This document shows positions 61,160 to 64,000 of a stretch of 64,000 nucleotides of DNA, one piece after another (the stretch's first letter is position 1; each line of letters begins with the position of its first letter). Below the pieces are notes generated by a model. The model searched no databases. It saw only the letters and a list, made by a program, of their open reading frames with translations, and was not told the DNA's origin. A program made the translations under genes and the position numbers. Source of the stretch: Sphingobacteriales bacterium. GTDB lineage: Bacteria > Bacteroidota > Bacteroidia > Chitinophagales > LD1. Location of the stretch: NCBI GenBank assembly GCA_018262795.1, contig JADFDM010000009.1:62001-126000 (forward strand), in the 5' to 3' direction.

Positions 61160-62191
61160 CTAAAAAGCGGATTCAAATTGCCGGAGAAAACGGAGGTCGT
61201 TCTCGAAGAAAAGGCGGAGGTCGTTGATGCGGTATTTGAGCATGGTGATGCGTTCGATACCCATCCCAAAGGCAAAGCCTGAATATTTTGTGGGGTCGAG
61301 CCGGCAGTTTTCCATCACCGCAGGGTCCACCATGCCGCAGCCGCCAATCTCTACCCAGCCGCTTTGCTTGCACACGGGACAGCCTTTGCCACCGCACACA
61401 AAGCAACTGATGTCCACCTCGGCACTGGGTTCCGTAAATGGGAAGAACGAGGGGCGGAAACGTACCTCGACATTGCGGCCAAACATTTCTTGCGCAAAAA
61501 ACAGCATGTTCTGTTTCAGGTCAGCAAACGAAACATTCTCGTCAATGTATAAACCCTCTACTTGGTGAAAGGTGCAATGCGCGCGAGCCGAAATAGTTTC
61601 GTTGCGATACACCCTGCCGGGGAAAATGTAGCGCATAGGCGGTTTCTCGCTTTCCATCTTGCGAATTTGCACGCTGGAGGTATGCGTGCGCAGCATCCAC
61701 TGCTTATCTTCAGTGAGAAAAAAAGTATCCTGCATATCGCGGGCGGGATGATCCTTAGGAGTGTTGAGTGCCGTAAAGTTGTGCCAGTCGTCCTCTATCT
61801 CCGGCCCTTCGGCTACCACAAACCCAATACGGCTGAATATGTCAATGATTTGATTTTTTACAATCGAAAGAGGATGGCGCGTGCCCATCGGAAATTGGTA
61901 GCCCGGTGCTGACAAGTCGGGGATTTCGCGCGAGGCACTTGCCCCGTTTTCAAAGCCTGCTTTGAGTTCTTCGAGTTTCCCTTCAGCAGTAGCTTTCAAA
62001 GTATTCATCAACTGCCCGTATTCCTTCTTGCGCTCATTGGGCAACTGACCCATACAACCAAAAAGTTCCTTGAGTACACTTTTGCTGCCCAAGTATTTAA
62101 TACGAAACTGCTCCACCTCCTCTGCATTGGCAGGCATGGCATTTTTAATCTCTTCTAAAACTGCGTGAGCTTTGTCGAAAGTTTCTTGCAT
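61160..62191 (-). CDS. pheS: Phenylalanine--tRNA ligase subunit alpha
   Basis: Catalytic alpha subunit of phenylalanyl-tRNA synthetase, 343 residues. The coiled N-terminal arm (to ~85) precedes the class II core: GTRHPLS, VAEGPEIEDDWHNF, PARDMQDTF, RTHTSSVQIR and GRVYRNETISARAHCTFHQVEG, and motif 3 GFAFGMGIERITML. A CVCGGKGCPVCKQSGWVEI-like segment (FVCGGKGCPVCKQSGW) carries the usual cysteines. Complete at both ends. The beta subunit pheT is not in the window. Confidence 0.97.
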   Translation of the reverse strand: MQETFDKAHAVLEEIKNAMPANAEEVEQFRIKYLGSKSVLKELFGCMGQLPNERKKEYGQLMNTLKATAEGKLEELKAGFENGASASREIPDLSAPGYQFPMGTRHPLSIVKNQIIDIFSRIGFVVAEGPEIEDDWHNFTALNTPKDHPARDMQDTFFLTEDKQWMLRTHTSSVQIRKMESEKPPMRYIFPGRVYRNETISARAHCTFHQVEGLYIDENVSFADLKQNMLFFAQEMFGRNVEVRFRPSFFPFTEPSAEVDISCFVCGGKGCPVCKQSGWVEIGGCGMVDPAVMENCRLDPTKYSGFAFGMGIERITMLKYRINDLRLFFENDLRFLRQFESAF

Positions 62192-62250
62192 GTTGTTTTT
62201 GTGAGGGTTTTCTACCCTTCGGGATAGTTAATTGGTGAAATATCTTTTAG

Positions 62251-62320
62251 CTCCTAACCTCTAATTACTAACTACTTAATACTTACTACTCATCACTTAC
62301 CACTTATCACTTACTACTAT
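62251..62320 (-). repeat. Tandem heptamer repeat overlapping the guaB 3' end
   Basis: Ten consecutive 7-base units can be laid end to end; on the minus strand the consensus is TAAGTRR (plus strand YYACTTA): CTCCTAA, CCTCTAA, TTACTAA, CTACTTA, ATACTTA, CTACTCA, TCACTTA, CCACTTA, TCACTTA, CTACTAT from 62251. The last units supply the last codons (Ser-Ser-Lys) and stop of guaB. Units nearest guaB are best conserved. Confidence 0.75.
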
Positions 62321-63788
62321 AATTCGGAGCCTCTTTCGTAATCATCACATCGTGCGGGTGCGACTCAGCTACTCCGGCAGAAGTGATGCGAACAAAGCGA
62401 GCTTGTTGCAGTGCTTTAATATCCTTCGCTCCGCAGTACCCCATGCCAGCCCGCAGCCCGCCCACATACTGATACATCACCTCTTTCAAACTGCCTTTGA
62501 ACGGAACTCTGCCCACAATTCCTTCGGGCACTAACTTCTTAATATCATCTTCCACATCCTGAAAATAGCGATCCTTACTTCCTTCTTGCATGGCTTCTAC
62601 ACTTCCCATGCCTCGGTAGCTTTTGAATTTTCGTCCCTCGTAAATAATCGTTTCACCGGGGCTTTCATCAGTGCCGGCAAAAATACTCCCCGCCATCACC
62701 GTATCGGCTCCCGCTGCAATCGCCTTCACAATGTCACCGGTAAAGCGGATACCGCCATCGGCAATAATAGGAATGCCCGATTTTGCTGCGGCTTTCGATG
62801 CCTCGAAAATAGCACTCAACTGCGGTACGCCTACGCCTGCCACAATGCGAGTGGTGCAAATAGAGCCGGGTCCAACGCCCACCTTCACCGCATCGGCTCC
62901 GGCTTTTATCAGCGCCAGCGCACCTTCGCCTGTGGCTACATTGCCGGCTATGATGTCTAAATTTTTGAAAGTTTGTTTGGCTTTTTTTACCGCATTCAAT
63001 ACCCCTTGCGAATGACCGTGAGCCGTGTCAATAGAAATTACATCCACACTCACGGCTACTAATGCTTCCATGCGTTGAAGCATGTCGTGCGTTACCCCTA
63101 CGGCTGCACCACAAAAGAGGCGGCCCAGCGTATCTTTTGACGAACTGGGGTGATCCTTCACTTTCAGAATATCCTTGTAGGTAATCAAGCCCACCAATAT
63201 TCCGTTCTTATCCACCACCGGCAGTTTCTCGATTTTATATTTCTGAAGAATCTTTTCGGCACTTTTTAAATCGGCCCCCTTTGGAGCGGTAATCAAGTGC
63301 TCCCTCGTCATCAGTTCGGTGACTAGTCGCTTCGTGTTTTTTTCGAAGCGCAGATCGCGGTTGGTGAGTATGCCCACTAATTTTTTTGCGGCTGTAACAA
63401 TGGGAATACCACCGATATGGAAATCGTTCATCAAGCGAAGTGCCTGCCCAACGGTCGCATTTTCATCGAGCGTAACGGGGTCAATAATCATCCCCGAATC
63501 GGCTCGCTTTACTTTGCGCACCATCTCAGCCTGTCGCTCTATGCTCATGTTTTTATGAATCATGCCGATGCCGCCTTGGCGGGCGATAGCAATAGCCATA
63601 GACGATTCGGTGACCGTGTCCATCGCTGCGGAAATGAGCGGAACGTTGATCTCAATATTTTTTGTCAAACGGGTTTTCAGGGCTACTTCTCTCGGTAGAA
63701 TATCAGAGTAAGAGGGAACTAACAATACATCATCAAACGTGATGCCTTCAAAGCCGAACTTGTTGTCAGGAGATTTTTTGCTTGCCAT
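62307..63788 (-). CDS. guaB: Inosine-5'-monophosphate dehydrogenase
   Basis: Rate-setting enzyme of GMP synthesis (IMP to XMP), 493 residues. [19 protein letters not shown] is the family start; two CBS domains (~100-215) include [22 protein letters not shown] and [20 protein letters not shown]; the catalytic cysteine lies in [11 protein letters not shown]; and [18 protein letters not shown] and [10 protein letters not shown] complete the active site. ATG at 63788 matches the family start; the frame is open upstream without support. The end SSK-stop lies in the heptamer repeat 62251-62320. Confidence 0.97.
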   Translation of the reverse strand: MASKKSPDNKFGFEGITFDDVLLVPSYSDILPREVALKTRLTKNIEINVPLISAAMDTVTESSMAIAIARQGGIGMIHKNMSIERQAEMVRKVKRADSGMIIDPVTLDENATVGQALRLMNDFHIGGIPIVTAAKKLVGILTNRDLRFEKNTKRLVTELMTREHLITAPKGADLKSAEKILQKYKIEKLPVVDKNGILVGLITYKDILKVKDHPSSSKDTLGRLFCGAAVGVTHDMLQRMEALVAVSVDVISIDTAHGHSQGVLNAVKKAKQTFKNLDIIAGNVATGEGALALIKAGADAVKVGVGPGSICTTRIVAGVGVPQLSAIFEASKAAAKSGIPIIADGGIRFTGDIVKAIAAGADTVMAGSIFAGTDESPGETIIYEGRKFKSYRGMGSVEAMQEGSKDRYFQDVEDDIKKLVPEGIVGRVPFKGSLKEVMYQYVGGLRAGMGYCGAKDIKALQQARFVRITSAGVAESHPHDVMITKEAPNYSSK

Positions 63789-63860
63789 GCGCGAATATAG
63801 GTACAGTGATTTAAGTTTCAAGCCCACTTGCCCAAATTGCTTACTTGAAGGCTTGTTTTT

Positions 63861-63868
63861 TACTTTCG
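63861..63868 (+). promoter_or_regulatory. Probable -7 element before the last, partial gene
   Basis: TACTTTCG, one mismatch from TAnnTTTG, with a TTG at 63836-63838 22 bases upstream; the ATG at 63884 is 16 bases downstream. Confidence 0.4.
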
Positions 63869-63883
63869 CCTCAAATCTCAACG

Positions 63884-64000
63884 ATGAAAAAAATACTCCG
63901 GATTGTTGCTATTCTTCTTTTAGTGATCGTGCTGGTTCCTTTGGCGGTGCTTTATCTGCGGCCCGACCTCACCCTCTCCAAAGAGCTAGCAAAGAAGGAA
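63884..64000 (+). CDS. N-terminus of an unknown membrane-anchored or exported protein (3' end outside window)
   Basis: 39 codons are present up to the window edge. They start [25 protein letters not shown], a signal peptide or membrane anchor, then [14 protein letters not shown]. The rest is outside the window and the family cannot be determined. It is divergent from guaB, with 95 bases between the starts. Confidence 0.6.
   Translation, partial: MKKILRIVAILLLVIVLVPLAVLYLRPDLTLSKELAKKE

Overview
The window looks like chromosome of a member of the Bacteroidota, probably near the Chitinophagales/Sphingobacteriales; the exact genus cannot be read from it. The evidence is: type IX secretion (T9SS) sorting domains on several exported proteins; a PorP/SprF-family protein and a PorE-like OmpA protein; TAnnTTTG-type promoter elements (the Bacteroidota sigma factor motif); few Shine-Dalgarno sequences; a tRNA-Ser without encoded CCA; and typical family choices (ATP-dependent PckA, separate PurS, long SecA with a SEC-C tail). 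Most of the window is housekeeping DNA with no prophage, insertion sequence or CRISPR array visible.

Layout. 1-4.0 kb: end of an unknown gene, a small CDF-like cation transporter, then a minus-strand run pepP-pssA-purS-rsmI. 4.1-5.8 kb: pckA. 5.8-7.2 kb: largely non-coding, with an 11-unit degenerate 21-bp tandem repeat, one small unknown gene and the structured leader of the next gene. 7.2-29.3 kb: a three-gene surface locus made of a giant adhesin of about 6240 residues with a type B T9SS sorting domain, a PorP/SprF-like outer-membrane protein and a TPR/PD40/OmpA (PorE-like) protein. 29.3-34.9 kb: a decayed GxxExxY gene, dCMP deaminase with a kinase-like neighbour, two LEA14-like proteins, an AlkB-type hydroxylase, DUF2461, a divergent futalosine-hydrolase-like protein and tRNA-Ser. 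34.9-45 kb: TatD, polysaccharide deacetylase, gltX, a very acidic small protein, a stand-alone B12-binding protein, enoyl-CoA hydratase, fumC, two tandem T9SS cargo proteins and purD. 45-52 kb: secA, deoC, a SPOR-like protein, an M20 amidohydrolase and an exported alpha/beta hydrolase. 52-56 kb: an ELWxxDGTxxGT repeat protein split by a C9 tract, a helical repeat protein and cysM. 56-59.4 kb: cysC-cysD-cysN for sulfate activation. 59.4-64 kb: GMC oxidoreductase, pheS, guaB and the start of an unknown membrane-anchored protein.

How genes work together. The 7-29 kb locus is arranged like sprB-sprF of gliding flavobacteria: a huge repetitive filament, the PorP/SprF-type helper that type B sorting domains are known to need, and a periplasmic peptidoglycan-binding protein. 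Five exported products in the window carry T9SS C-terminal domains (one type B, four type A). cysCDN make APS/PAPS from sulfate and CysM can use the reduced sulfur. The dCMP deaminase and its neighbour probably act in pyrimidine deoxynucleotide supply.

Most notable observations: a strict three-domain (A-B-C) super-repeat through 23 domains of the giant adhesin; a poly-C tract that could switch the ELWxxDGT protein; the 21-bp repeat array; a heptamer repeat that runs into the 3' end of guaB; and several gene remnants.
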